Below are positions 1 to 6,861 of a stretch of 12,855 nt of DNA, one piece after another (position 1 is the stretch's first letter; each line of letters starts with the position of its first letter). The stretch is from an uncultured Kineosporia sp. (GTDB lineage: Bacteria; Actinomycetota; Actinomycetes; Actinomycetales; Kineosporiaceae): contig CALMAR010000081.1 of the NCBI GenBank assembly GCA_937859855.1, positions 1 through 12,855 of the forward strand. Direction: 5' to 3'. A model generated the notes under the pieces. That model was not told the DNA's origin. It was given only the letters and a program-made list of their open reading frames with translations, and ran no database searches. Both the position numbers and the translations under genes were made by a program.

Positions 1-781
1 GTTGCAGGCGACCTTCGCGATCTACGCCAGCGGGCATCCGTGGGTGCTCGACCATGACCTGTCGCCCAAATCCGTTGCCCTGGACATGTTCGAGCGGGCC
101 ATGACCTTCACCGAATTCATCTCCTTCTACGGCCTGGCCCGCTCCGAGGGGCTGGTGCTGCGATATCTGTCCGACGTGGTGAAGGCGTTGCGGCAGGCCG
201 TTCCGGACGCGGCTCGGACCGAAGAGGTGGCCGAGTTCACCGACTGGCTGGGCGAACTGGTGCGGCAGGTGGATTCGAGTCTGCTGGACGAATGGGAATC
301 CCTGCGCAGCGGTGTGGATTCGCAGGACGGGCGGGGCCTGGGGTTGCCCGCACACCCCGAGCCTCCTCCGGTCACGGCCAACCCACGGGCTTTCCGCGTC
401 CTGGTCCGCAATGCGCTGTTCCGCCGGGTGGAGCTGGCCGCCCGGGGGCAGTACGAGGCACTGGCCGAGCTGGAGGCAGAGGTGCAGGCAGTGATCGGCG
501 AGCAGGAGATCGGCAACGAGGGGACGTGGACGGCGCAACGCTGGTCGGACGCGATGGCCAGCTACTTCACCGAGCACGACGAGCTGGGCTCCGGCCCGGA
601 TGCCCGCGGGCCGAAGTTGCTCATCATCAACGAGTTGCCCGGTCGCTGGGAGGTCCGGCAGATCTTCGATGATCCGGCCGGCGATCATGACTGGGGCATC
701 AGCGCGGTGGTGGATCTGGCCGCCAGCGCCGCCGCGGGCGCGGCCATCGTCCGCGTCACCGACGTGAATCGTCTGGGCTGA
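1..781 (+). CDS. DEAD/DEAH-box helicase with DUF3516 domain, C-terminal part (5'-truncated by window edge)
   Basis: Only the last ~259 residues are present; the reading frame is open to the left edge and the first codon visible (TTG at 2-4) is not a credible start. The helicase core lies outside the window. What is seen matches the C-terminal half of the actinobacterial DUF3516 domain, which follows a DEAD/helicase-C core in this family. Recognisable blocks are GHPWVLDHDLSPKSV (res. 11-25), FYGLARSEGLVLRYL (42-56), ELVRQVDSSLLDEWE, PPPVTANPRAFRVLVRNALF, and a tail with GPDARGPKLL and DDPAGDHDWGISAVVDL. Family knowledge suggests an ATP-dependent nucleic-acid helicase in the cytoplasm. The substrate (DNA or RNA) cannot be told from this fragment. 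The gene converges with the DUF456 gene and is followed 26 nt after its TGA by a strong hairpin (808-854). Identification is from remembered family motifs. Confidence 0.88.
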   Translation, partial: LQATFAIYASGHPWVLDHDLSPKSVALDMFERAMTFTEFISFYGLARSEGLVLRYLSDVVKALRQAVPDAARTEEVAEFTDWLGELVRQVDSSLLDEWESLRSGVDSQDGRGLGLPAHPEPPPVTANPRAFRVLVRNALFRRVELAARGQYEALAELEAEVQAVIGEQEIGNEGTWTAQRWSDAMASYFTEHDELGSGPDARGPKLLIINELPGRWEVRQIFDDPAGDHDWGISAVVDLAASAAAGAAIVRVTDVNRLG

Positions 782-807
782 TCACGCCGGAGCCGATGGC
801 TGTTCGC

Positions 808-854
808 ACGAGTGCCCGGATCTGACCCTTCAGCGAGTCGATCCGGGCACTCGT
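808..854 (+). terminator. Long perfect hairpin downstream of the helicase gene
   Basis: The arms ACGAGTGCCCGGATC (808-822) and GATCCGGGCACTCGT (840-854) are exact reverse complements: 15 bp with a 17-nt loop. The hairpin starts 26 nt after the helicase TGA, in a gap between convergent genes. No T-tract follows on either strand (CCCCTCCTAC on +), so it is a stem-only, actinobacterial-type intrinsic terminator or an RNA 3'-end stabiliser. Being a perfect palindrome it could work in both directions, as a back-up for the minus-strand unit ending at 1001. Confidence 0.7.
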
Positions 855-953
855 CCCCTCCTACGAGCCGGGCTCCTGCGGCGCTCCTCCGGGCGCGGAC
901 GTCTCGCTGCGGTCGGTGCGAAGTCCCCGCTTCATAACGGCATGCATCGCAGC

Positions 954-998
954 CTGAGAACACTTCTCGAAACGCCGTGCCACGAGAAGTGCTCTCAG
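954..998 (-). terminator. Hairpin immediately after the DUF456 stop codon
   Basis: The arms are CTGAGAACACTTCTCG (954-969) and CGAGAAGTGCTCTCAG (983-998): 16 positions with a 13-nt loop. The one imperfect position (960 against 992) is A·C on the plus strand but U·G on the minus strand, so the stem is fully paired only in the minus-strand transcript. It lies 2 nt beyond the TGA at 1003-1001 of the minus-strand DUF456 gene. Strand preference and position mark it as the terminator of that operon. It lacks an obvious U-tract. Confidence 0.72.
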
Positions 999-1000
999 AT

Positions 1001-1510
1001 TCACATGGCGAAGGCCATCGCACCGATCCAGGTGACGGTCATGATCATGCCGGTGACGAACTCGATCAGGATGCTCCAGCCGGCTGCAGCCAAGGCAAGC
1101 TTGGTCGACGGCCAGGCCAGCGACGAGCTGCCCAGCCGGACCAGCTCCGCGACGAAGACGCCGGCGATGAAGCCGAGAACCAGCCCGGCCACCGGGATGA
1201 CGAAGAAACCGATGAAGCCCAGCACTGCGCCGCAGAAGATGCTGAACCCCGGCACTCCCTGGTCGGCCATCCGGCGGCCCGGAATCACGTACTGCAGGAT
1301 CAGGCCGATCACCGCCATCAAAGCCGTGATACCGAAGACCACCCAAGCCGCCCGCTGCTGCTCCCCGACCGCCCACACCAGGATCCCGGCCAGGATCATC
1401 AACAGGCCGGGCAGCGCAGGCAGGAAGATCCCGATGAAACCCAGAGCGATGATCGCACCGGCCAGCACGGTAAGCCCGTCCATGGACACCCCCGTAGTGA
1501 GGGACATCAT
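1001..1510 (-). CDS. DUF456 family membrane protein
   Basis: A 169-residue, very hydrophobic protein with several predicted membrane spans: about 13-49 (probably two helices around an FLPALPG turn), 57-75, 88-122 (Gly-rich, in two segments) and 137-167. The family signature is visible as PALPGLLM (31-38), PGRRMADQGVPG (76-87) and GFFVIPVAGLVLGFIAGVFVAE. This is the layout of DUF456, whose function is not established. The first ATG (1510-1508) overlaps the TGA of the threonine aldolase gene as ATGA, which suggests translational coupling. ATG codons at 1507 and 1483 are alternative starts; the last would give a protein beginning MDGLTVLAG, also usual for the family. It is the last gene of the unit, with a hairpin terminator 2 nt after its stop. 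Confidence 0.85.
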   Translation of the reverse strand: MMSLTTGVSMDGLTVLAGAIIALGFIGIFLPALPGLLMILAGILVWAVGEQQRAAWVVFGITALMAVIGLILQYVIPGRRMADQGVPGFSIFCGAVLGFIGFFVIPVAGLVLGFIAGVFVAELVRLGSSSLAWPSTKLALAAAGWSILIEFVTGMIMTVTWIGAMAFAM

Positions 1511-2574
1511 CGAGCAAGTTCATCCCGGATCACAGAGACAAATCGGTCAACATCGTCTTCAGTGGTGTCCCATGCGGTCATCCAGCGCACTTCGCCGGTG
1601 GCCCGATCCCAGTCATAGAACCGGACCCGCTTGCGGATCCGGTCGGCGGCCTCATTGGCCAGCACCGCGAACACCGCGTTGGCCTCAGTGGGCTGGCTGA
1701 GGGCCAGACCGGTGATGGACCCATCGGCGATACCCGCGTCGAGCGCCGAGCGCAGCCGGGTGGCCATGGCATTGGCGTGAGCGGCTGACCGCAGACCCAA
1801 GCCATCTTCGAACAGGGTGAGCAACTGCGCGCTGATGAACCGCATCTTGCTGGCCAGCTGCATGTTGAGCTTGCGCAGGAAAACCATCCCCGGCGCCCGG
1901 GACGGGTCCAGCACCACCACCGCTTCGGCACCGAGCAGGCCGTTCTTGGTCCCGCCCAAGCTGATGACATCCACTCCGGCCTGAGTGGTGAAATCTGCGA
2001 ACGGCACGCCCAGGGATGCGGCTGCGTTCCAGAGCCGCGCGCCGTCCATGTGTACCGCCATCTCGCGCTCGTGCGCGAAGGCGGAGATGGCACTGACTTC
2101 ATCCGGGGTGTAAACGGTGCCCAGCTCGGAGTTCTGGGTGATGCTCACGGCCAGCGGCTGGGCCCGGTGTTCGTCGCCGAAACCCCAGGCCTGGGTAGCG
2201 ATCAGCTCCGGCGTCAGCTTGCCGTCCGGCACGGTGACGGTGAACAGCTTGAGCCCGCTGACCCGCTCGGGGGCCCCGCCCTCATCCATGTGGATGTGCG
2301 CGTTGGCGCTGGCGACCACCGCACCCCAGCGGGGCAGCACCGCGGTCAGGGCGGTCACGTTGGCGCCGGTGCCGTTGAACATCGGGTAGATCTGGGCCGG
2401 CCAGCCGAAGTGATCCCGGACCACCTCGGCCAGCCGCTCGGTGTAGGCGTCCTCTCCATAGGAGACCTGGTGGCCGCCGTTCGCGGCGGCTATCGCCTCC
2501 AGCACCTCCGGGTGCACCCCGGCGTAGTTGTCGCTGGCGAAACCCCGGTAGTCCGGGTCATGAAGCTGGGTCAC
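1507..2574 (-). CDS. ltaE: Low-specificity L-threonine aldolase (PLP-dependent, beta-eliminating lyase family)
   Basis: A 355-residue fold-type I PLP enzyme expected to cleave L-threonine/allo-threonine to glycine and acetaldehyde in the cytosol. Landmarks are FASDNYAGVHPEV (12-24), YGEDAYT (39-45), the phosphate-binding FNGTGAN (66-72), AHIHMDEGGAPE with a His that could stack on the cofactor (His93 or His95), MDGARLWNA with Asp177 for the pyridine nitrogen, and SLGGTKNG with the Schiff-base Lys210. A typical C-terminal substrate domain follows (EANAVFAVL, WMTAWDTTEDDVD). The pattern is nearer to the Pseudomonas-type enzyme (YGDD...GGTKNG) than to E. coli LtaE. The GTG start at 2574 lies 13 nt after the DUF6421 stop and has no clear Shine-Dalgarno, so translation may be coupled. 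It overlaps the downstream DUF456 gene by 4 nt. Related amino-acid lyases of the same fold are the main alternative for substrate. Confidence 0.9.
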   Translation of the reverse strand: MTQLHDPDYRGFASDNYAGVHPEVLEAIAAANGGHQVSYGEDAYTERLAEVVRDHFGWPAQIYPMFNGTGANVTALTAVLPRWGAVVASANAHIHMDEGGAPERVSGLKLFTVTVPDGKLTPELIATQAWGFGDEHRAQPLAVSITQNSELGTVYTPDEVSAISAFAHEREMAVHMDGARLWNAAASLGVPFADFTTQAGVDVISLGGTKNGLLGAEAVVVLDPSRAPGMVFLRKLNMQLASKMRFISAQLLTLFEDGLGLRSAAHANAMATRLRSALDAGIADGSITGLALSQPTEANAVFAVLANEAADRIRKRVRFYDWDRATGEVRWMTAWDTTEDDVDRFVSVIRDELAR

Positions 2575-2587
2575 GCGGCCGAGTATC

Positions 2588-3958
2588 TCAAGTACTGGCC
2601 GCCGTGATGCCCCTGGTCGATTCGATCACGCCACCGAGCTTCTTTCCCAGGGCTTCGTAGAACATCGACAGCGGAAACTCGTCGTCCAGCACCGCATCGG
2701 TGAAACCCTTCGCAGGGCCGGCCAGAATCTGGGGCGGCAGGCCGGGAGCCCAGATCGAAGCCGGATGCGGGGTCAGTGTGGTGGCGACCAGGTCGTAGGC
2801 CGCCAGCCAGTGCGCGGTCTTGGGCCGGTCGATCGAGCGCCAGTACAGGGTGTTGATCTCGTCCGACAATTCGACCACGACGCCGGGCAGCGCATCCCAG
2901 TCGATGGTGAGCTGGGTGTCGGTCCATCGCAGCACGCCTCGCTGGTGCAGCCAGGCGAACAACAGTTGCCCGCCCAGACCGTCATAGTTGCGAACCCTGT
3001 TGCCGGACAGTGGGAATCGGAAGATCCGATCGAAGACGAGGGCGTAGATGGCCAGACTGGCCCGGTCCCGGGTGAGGTCATCAGTGCCTTGGTCCTGGGC
3101 CAGCCGGACCGCCTCCCGGAACGCGGTCAGGTCGCAGCGCAACTCCTCCAGCGAGTACAGGAAGTATGGCATCCGCTGCTTGATCATGAACGGGTCGAAG
3201 GGCAGGTCCCCCCGCATGTGGGTGCGGTCGTGAATCAGATCCCAGAGCACGAACGCGTCCTCGGCCAGCCGTTGATCGTCCAGCAGCCGCTGGGCCGGCT
3301 CGGGCAGATCGAGCTTGGTGATCTCGGCGGCCGAGCGCAGCACCCGGCGGAACCGGGCCGCTTCCCGGTCGGCGAAGATGGCGCCCCAGGTCAAGGCCGG
3401 CGTCTGACGAACCGCGACGGCCTCGGGGAAGAGCACGGCCGAGTTGGTGTCGTAGCCGGGCGTGAAGTCGATGAACCGGATCGGGACGAACATCGCGTTG
3501 GTGTACTGCTCTTCCAGCGTGGCCACGAAGTCTGGCCAGATCACTTCGATCAGTACCGCTTCGACCAGCCGGTCGGTGCTGCCGTTCTGGGTGTACATCG
3601 GAAAGACGACCAGATGGCGCAGGCCGTCGATCCGGTGCAGTTCGGGCCGGAACGCCACCAGCGAGTCGTGGAAATCGGGGACGCCGAAACCGCCGTCCGC
3701 CCAGCGCTGAAGGTCGGCCATCAGAGCCTCGAGGTAACCGGCGTCGTGCACGAAGGCCGGAGCAAGGGCCTGGACGCCGGCGATGATCTCGGCCACACAG
3801 GCGGCTGCGCGCAGATGCATGCCTGGATCCGGGATGCTGCCGTCCTTGGCCTGCAGTGGCTGTAGCTCGGTAGCGGCGCTCTTCAGGTCCAGCCAGGCGG
3901 CCGAATGCTGGGCCAGATCGGCGCTGGCCACTGCTTCCGGCGCTCCGATGATGGTCAT
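2588..3958 (-). CDS. DUF6421 family protein with a candidate HDxxH...EExxxD metal site
   Basis: A 456-residue soluble protein of unknown function, matching by motif the actinobacterial family DUF6421. The start is placed at ATG 3958 because GGAAGG lies just upstream with good spacing; the frame is open to 4027 but that extension passes over the candidate promoter and has no RBS. Conserved-looking blocks are VVFPMYTQNGS, YDTNSAVLFPEAVAVR, the strongly patterned HDRTHMRGDLPFDPFMIKQR (res. 243-262), EELRCDLTAFREA (271-283) and GNRVRNYDGLGGQLLFAWLH. H243, H247, E271/E272 and D276 resemble the metal-ligand layout of gluzincin metallopeptidases, with Asp replacing the catalytic Glu of HExxH. That enzyme assignment is inference only. 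No signal peptide or membrane span is seen. It is probably the first gene of a unit with ltaE (13-nt gap) and the DUF456 gene. Confidence 0.82.
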   Translation of the reverse strand: MTIIGAPEAVASADLAQHSAAWLDLKSAATELQPLQAKDGSIPDPGMHLRAAACVAEIIAGVQALAPAFVHDAGYLEALMADLQRWADGGFGVPDFHDSLVAFRPELHRIDGLRHLVVFPMYTQNGSTDRLVEAVLIEVIWPDFVATLEEQYTNAMFVPIRFIDFTPGYDTNSAVLFPEAVAVRQTPALTWGAIFADREAARFRRVLRSAAEITKLDLPEPAQRLLDDQRLAEDAFVLWDLIHDRTHMRGDLPFDPFMIKQRMPYFLYSLEELRCDLTAFREAVRLAQDQGTDDLTRDRASLAIYALVFDRIFRFPLSGNRVRNYDGLGGQLLFAWLHQRGVLRWTDTQLTIDWDALPGVVVELSDEINTLYWRSIDRPKTAHWLAAYDLVATTLTPHPASIWAPGLPPQILAGPAKGFTDAVLDDEFPLSMFYEALGKKLGGVIESTRGITAAST

Positions 3959-3998
3959 GTACCGCCTTCCGCCATGGCCCAGTTGTCCGGTTCCGGCG

Positions 3999-4027
3999 AT
4001 TCTAACTGAGATCGTCCGGTCAATCAC
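3999..4027 (-). promoter_or_regulatory. Candidate sigma70-type promoter for the DUF6421-ltaE-DUF456 unit
   Basis: On the minus strand TAGAAT (4004-3999, 5 of 6 to the -10 consensus) follows GTGATT (4027-4022) with a 17-nt spacer. The -35 match is weak. A closer TTGACC (4023-4018) would be only 13 nt away. Initiation around 3992 would give a leader of ~34 nt before the ATG at 3958. The 145-nt gap after the MFS gene fits a separate promoter here. Confidence 0.35.
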
Positions 4028-4043
4028 GCGGGTTACCTGAGAT
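4003..4043. repeat. Direct repeat TAnCTGAGAT flanking the candidate promoter
   Basis: TAnCTGAGAT occurs at 4003-4012 and 4034-4043, 31 bp start to start, close to three helical turns. One copy touches the putative -10 element and the other lies just upstream of the putative -35. This is a possible operator for a regulator binding one face of the helix. With only 9 fixed positions it could also be chance. Confidence 0.3.
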
Positions 4044-4103
4044 TCACCGGCTTGGCCCCGCTCGCTCCGTAAATTCGACTGTAGAACCGGAGGTCTCGGC
4101 TGA

Positions 4104-5564
4104 TCAGCGAGTTTCTGGCCCGGCGGCTGGGACGGGGGTGGGCAGGCCCGTGGTATCCAGGACGGTGGCTCGGCGGGGCGGCATGCTCAGCACCGCCAGG
4201 GTGAGCAGCCCGCTGCAGACAGCGGTGGCCAGGAAGACCAGATGCGCCGCGCCGGACAGCGCCGTCCGATTGCTTTCTGGCCGCCCAGCCAGTGAGGCGT
4301 TCGCGATCGCACCGAAGACCGCCACGCCGACGGCACTGCCCAGCGAGCGCGCGAACAGGTTGGTGCCGGTGGCCACCCCGCGCTGGGCCCAGCCGACCGA
4401 GGACTGCACCGCTATCAGCACCGGGGAGTTGACCAGGCCGAGGCCGGCCCCGATCAGGAAGCAGATTGCGCCCACCCTGATCACCGGCGTGGACGATCCC
4501 ACCAGCGTGATCAGCACTCCCCCAGCGGCCGCCAGCACCGAGCCCAGCAGGGCGGTGGCCTTGAATCCGGCCCGCAGGTAGATGCGGCCGGCGAAGGTGG
4601 CCGACAACGGCCAGCCCAGGCTCAGCGCGGCCACCGTGAATCCCGCGATCAGGGCGTTGAAGCCCAGCACACTCTGCACGAAGAGCGGGACGTAAGAGGT
4701 CAGTCCGAGCAGGATGGCGCCCACGAAGAAGGCGACCAGATTGCCGGTGACCAGGACCTGGCGGGTGAACAGCCACCCGGGCAGGATCGGCGCGGACGCC
4801 CGGCGCTCCACCAGCCCGAACACCACCAGCAGCAGCAGCCCGGCGGTGGTCACGCCCACACTCCAGCCGGACACCCACGACCAGGCCACCCCACCCTCCA
4901 GCAGTGCCATGATCAGCAGCGACAGGCCGGCGCAGAGCGTGGCCGCGCCGGCGTAGTCGATCGAAGGGCGGCCGCGGCTGATTCGCTCCTCGAAGCCCCT
5001 CAGCAGCAGCCACGCCGCCAGCGCCCCCAGCGGCAGGTTCACGAAGAAGATCCACCGCCAGGACAGGTAGTCCGAGAACACGCCACCAAGAGTCGGCCCG
5101 GCCACGGACGACACACCCCACACCGCGGCCAGATAACCCTGTACCCGCGCTCGCTCGGCGACGGTGTAGATGTCCCCGGCGATGGTGATCCCGATCGGCT
5201 GGACGGCGCCAGCACCCACACCCTGCACCGCCCGGAAGGCGATCAGTGCGGGCAGGCTCCAGGCGATGCCGCACAACAGCGAGCCACCGACGAACAGGGC
5301 AATGCCCAGCATCATCAACGGTTTCCGGCCGAACAGGTCGGCCAGCTTGCCATAGATCGGGGTGGTCACCGCCTGCGCCAGCAGATAGATCGAGAACAGC
5401 CATGGGAACTGGCTGAAACCGCCCAGATCACGAACCACCGAGGGGACGGCGGTGGCCAGGATGGTGGCATCGAGGGCGATCAGCGAGGTACTCAGCATGA
5501 TCGCGATCAGCACCGGCCCGCGTTCGCTGCGCAGGCCTATGCCTGCCGAGCCGGAGGTCATCAT
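4104..5564 (-). CDS. MFS transporter, DHA2 (EmrB/QacA-type, 14 TM) drug-proton antiporter family
   Basis: A 486-residue polytopic membrane protein with the length and hydrophobic pattern of the 14-TM DHA2 family, expected to export small molecules driven by protons. Motifs seen are LDATILATAVP (31-41, the family's LDxTxxNxALP with Ala for Asn), motif A GKLADLFGRK (72-81), RAVQGVGAGAVQP (111-123), motif C GPTLGG (156-161) and WRWIFFVNLP (169-178). A second-half motif NLFARSLGSAVGVAVFG matches other actinobacterial EmrB-type exporters. Two adjacent ATGs (5564 and 5561) are possible starts; a weak GGGAT lies upstream. It starts 49 nt after the DUF3592-like gene and may share its transcript. No TetR/MarR-type regulator is adjacent, so substrate and control cannot be inferred. 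The C-terminal tail is short, Pro-rich and cytoplasmic. Confidence 0.9.
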   Translation of the reverse strand: MMTSGSAGIGLRSERGPVLIAIMLSTSLIALDATILATAVPSVVRDLGGFSQFPWLFSIYLLAQAVTTPIYGKLADLFGRKPLMMLGIALFVGGSLLCGIAWSLPALIAFRAVQGVGAGAVQPIGITIAGDIYTVAERARVQGYLAAVWGVSSVAGPTLGGVFSDYLSWRWIFFVNLPLGALAAWLLLRGFEERISRGRPSIDYAGAATLCAGLSLLIMALLEGGVAWSWVSGWSVGVTTAGLLLLVVFGLVERRASAPILPGWLFTRQVLVTGNLVAFFVGAILLGLTSYVPLFVQSVLGFNALIAGFTVAALSLGWPLSATFAGRIYLRAGFKATALLGSVLAAAGGVLITLVGSSTPVIRVGAICFLIGAGLGLVNSPVLIAVQSSVGWAQRGVATGTNLFARSLGSAVGVAVFGAIANASLAGRPESNRTALSGAAHLVFLATAVCSGLLTLAVLSMPPRRATVLDTTGLPTPVPAAGPETR

Positions 5565-5579
5565 GTCATCCCATCACAG

Positions 5580-5611
5580 AGCCACCGGCTGAGCCCGGCG
5601 AAGCCACCGGC
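5580..5611. repeat. Short direct repeat upstream of the MFS gene
   Basis: AGCCACCGGC occurs exactly at 5580-5589 and 5602-5611, 22 bp start to start (about two helical turns), in the 49-nt gap between the DUF3592-like stop and the MFS start. It could be an operator half-site pair. In GC-rich DNA it could also be chance. Confidence 0.3.
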
Positions 5612-5613
5612 GC

Positions 5614-6795
5614 TCAGAACGGCTGGTAGCCCGAAGAAGGGGGACTGGGTGGCGGTTCAGGCTGTACCGGCTCATCCATGACCGGGGCCAGCGGCCGGGT
5701 CTGCTCAGCGGCCGACTCGGGCTGCAGCTGGTACTCACGGCGCGTGCTCAGCGCGATCGCCTGGTTCACGTCCCGGTTCAGCGTGATCTGCCGGTTGGCC
5801 CGGCGCCGGCGCCGGACAGCGGCCACCCGCCAGATCATCACCCCGGCCAGCAGGACCAGCAGTTCGAGCCCGCCCAGCACCGCCAGCAGGATCCCGGCCG
5901 AATGCCCGGCCCGGCTGCCTGGCACGGTGATCCGGTGCGGATCAGCGGTCAGATACCTGACCTGGACGGCCCGGCCGATCGGTGCTTCCCGGCCAGCGGC
6001 CGAACCGGCCGCGACGTCCACCGCCGTGACCGGCTCCGTCCCTCCCGCTGGGGTGAAGCTGACCGCAACGAACCGCAGCGGTGCCTGGCCGCTCCACATC
6101 CAGCGCCGATCGATGCTGAACGGCCCGCGCAGGTATCCGGCGAGGCCGGTGGACGCCACGCCGGACGGCCCGACCCGGCTCACCCCAGTCACCGTGCCGG
6201 TCACATCGGCGGTCGCTGCGCTGGGCGGGAGGGCCTCGATCGCCGGCTGCACGGCGACAGCGATCAGCGCGCTGAGCAGGAGCAGCACGGCGGGTGCCCG
6301 GGCCCGCCGCGAGGTCGCGGCCAGCGCGGTGAACAGCACCACCAGCCCAGCACCGATCAGGCAGCCGAGCGGAACGAGGTCGGTGATCCGCTCGCTCTGC
6401 ACCCGGGCCAGTTTCCAGCCCAGCACTGAACCGGTCCGCACCCCGATCTGATCGCCTCGGTGGGTACGGTCGAAGATCCGGGCCGGCACCGAGATGACCC
6501 GGGGGCCCGAGCCGGGGACCGACACGCTGAGGGAGAACTGCTGCCGGGCGACCCGGGAGCCGGTCACCACGATCGGGTCGTTCCTGCCAGTGACAGTCGC
6601 CTGGGACGGCTGACCGGCCCGCAGGAACCCGGCAGCGCAGAACAGGAGCCCGATCCCGAACAGCATCAGGAACAGGACGGCGCCGAAATGCGGTGGCGCG
6701 GAGAATATTCGGCCGACCAGGTAGCAGAACGCGATCAGGACCAGCGGGACGACGACGAGTGCGGCGAGCAGTCCTGCCAGCAGTAGCGGGTCCAT
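5614..6795 (-). CDS. Membrane protein with two DUF3592-like modules
   Basis: A 393-residue protein of unknown function with about five membrane spans (res. 4-28, 37-58, 141-160, 168-186, 300-326). Two soluble beta-rich segments lie between them, at 62-138 and 192-298. The second ends with VQVRYLTADPHRITVPGS, close to the GxxVxVxYdPxdP signature of DUF3592; the first has the parallel GDQIGVRTGSVLG and an earlier ATVTG matching DVTGTVTG. This suggests an internal duplication of TM-TM-beta modules. A basic stretch (RRRRR near 328) follows the last span and then a Pro-rich tail (PQPEPPPSPPSSG-like, ~375-390), presumably cytoplasmic. The ATG at 6795 has a strong GAGGAG just upstream. It is 49 nt ahead of the MFS gene. 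The topology is my estimate. Confidence 0.7.
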   Translation of the reverse strand: MDPLLLAGLLAALVVVPLVLIAFCYLVGRIFSAPPHFGAVLFLMLFGIGLLFCAAGFLRAGQPSQATVTGRNDPIVVTGSRVARQQFSLSVSVPGSGPRVISVPARIFDRTHRGDQIGVRTGSVLGWKLARVQSERITDLVPLGCLIGAGLVVLFTALAATSRRARAPAVLLLLSALIAVAVQPAIEALPPSAATADVTGTVTGVSRVGPSGVASTGLAGYLRGPFSIDRRWMWSGQAPLRFVAVSFTPAGGTEPVTAVDVAAGSAAGREAPIGRAVQVRYLTADPHRITVPGSRAGHSAGILLAVLGGLELLVLLAGVMIWRVAAVRRRRRANRQITLNRDVNQAIALSTRREYQLQPESAAEQTRPLAPVMDEPVQPEPPPSPPSSGYQPF

Positions 6796-6834
6796 GACTC
6801 CTCACCGACGTATGCATCCCTGAGCGACATTAGC

Positions 6835-6854
6835 GGGCACGTGGCCCGAAAGGG
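6835..6854 (-). other. Short GC hairpins in the gap after the kinase gene
   Basis: The 66-nt gap between the kinase stop (6862) and the next start (6795) contains GGGC-ACGTG-GCCC (6835-6847) overlapping CCC-GAAA-GGG (6845-6854). These mutually exclusive short stems might weakly terminate the minus-strand transcript or separate the two genes. There is no T-tract and support is thin. Confidence 0.2.
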
Positions 6855-6861
6855 ATACCCG

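Noticed and set aside
942..1700. 252-codon plus-strand open frame
   Set aside because: Crosses the minus-strand hairpin and covers the DUF456 and ltaE 3' ends; Pro/Arg/Ser/Thr-rich shadow translation.
2765..3865. 366-codon plus-strand open frame
   Set aside because: Lies wholly antisense to the DUF6421 gene, is rich in Gln/Gly/Val/Arg with no domain, and follows the codon periodicity of the real gene: a high-GC shadow frame.
4033..5403. 456-codon minus-strand open frame overlapping the MFS gene
   Set aside because: Same strand, different frame from a clear 14-TM transporter; Arg/Gly-rich translation with no membrane segments.
5565..5613. Hairpin terminator between the DUF3592-like and MFS genes
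   Set aside because: Only short GC stems of 3-4 bp can be formed; direct repeats explain the pattern better.
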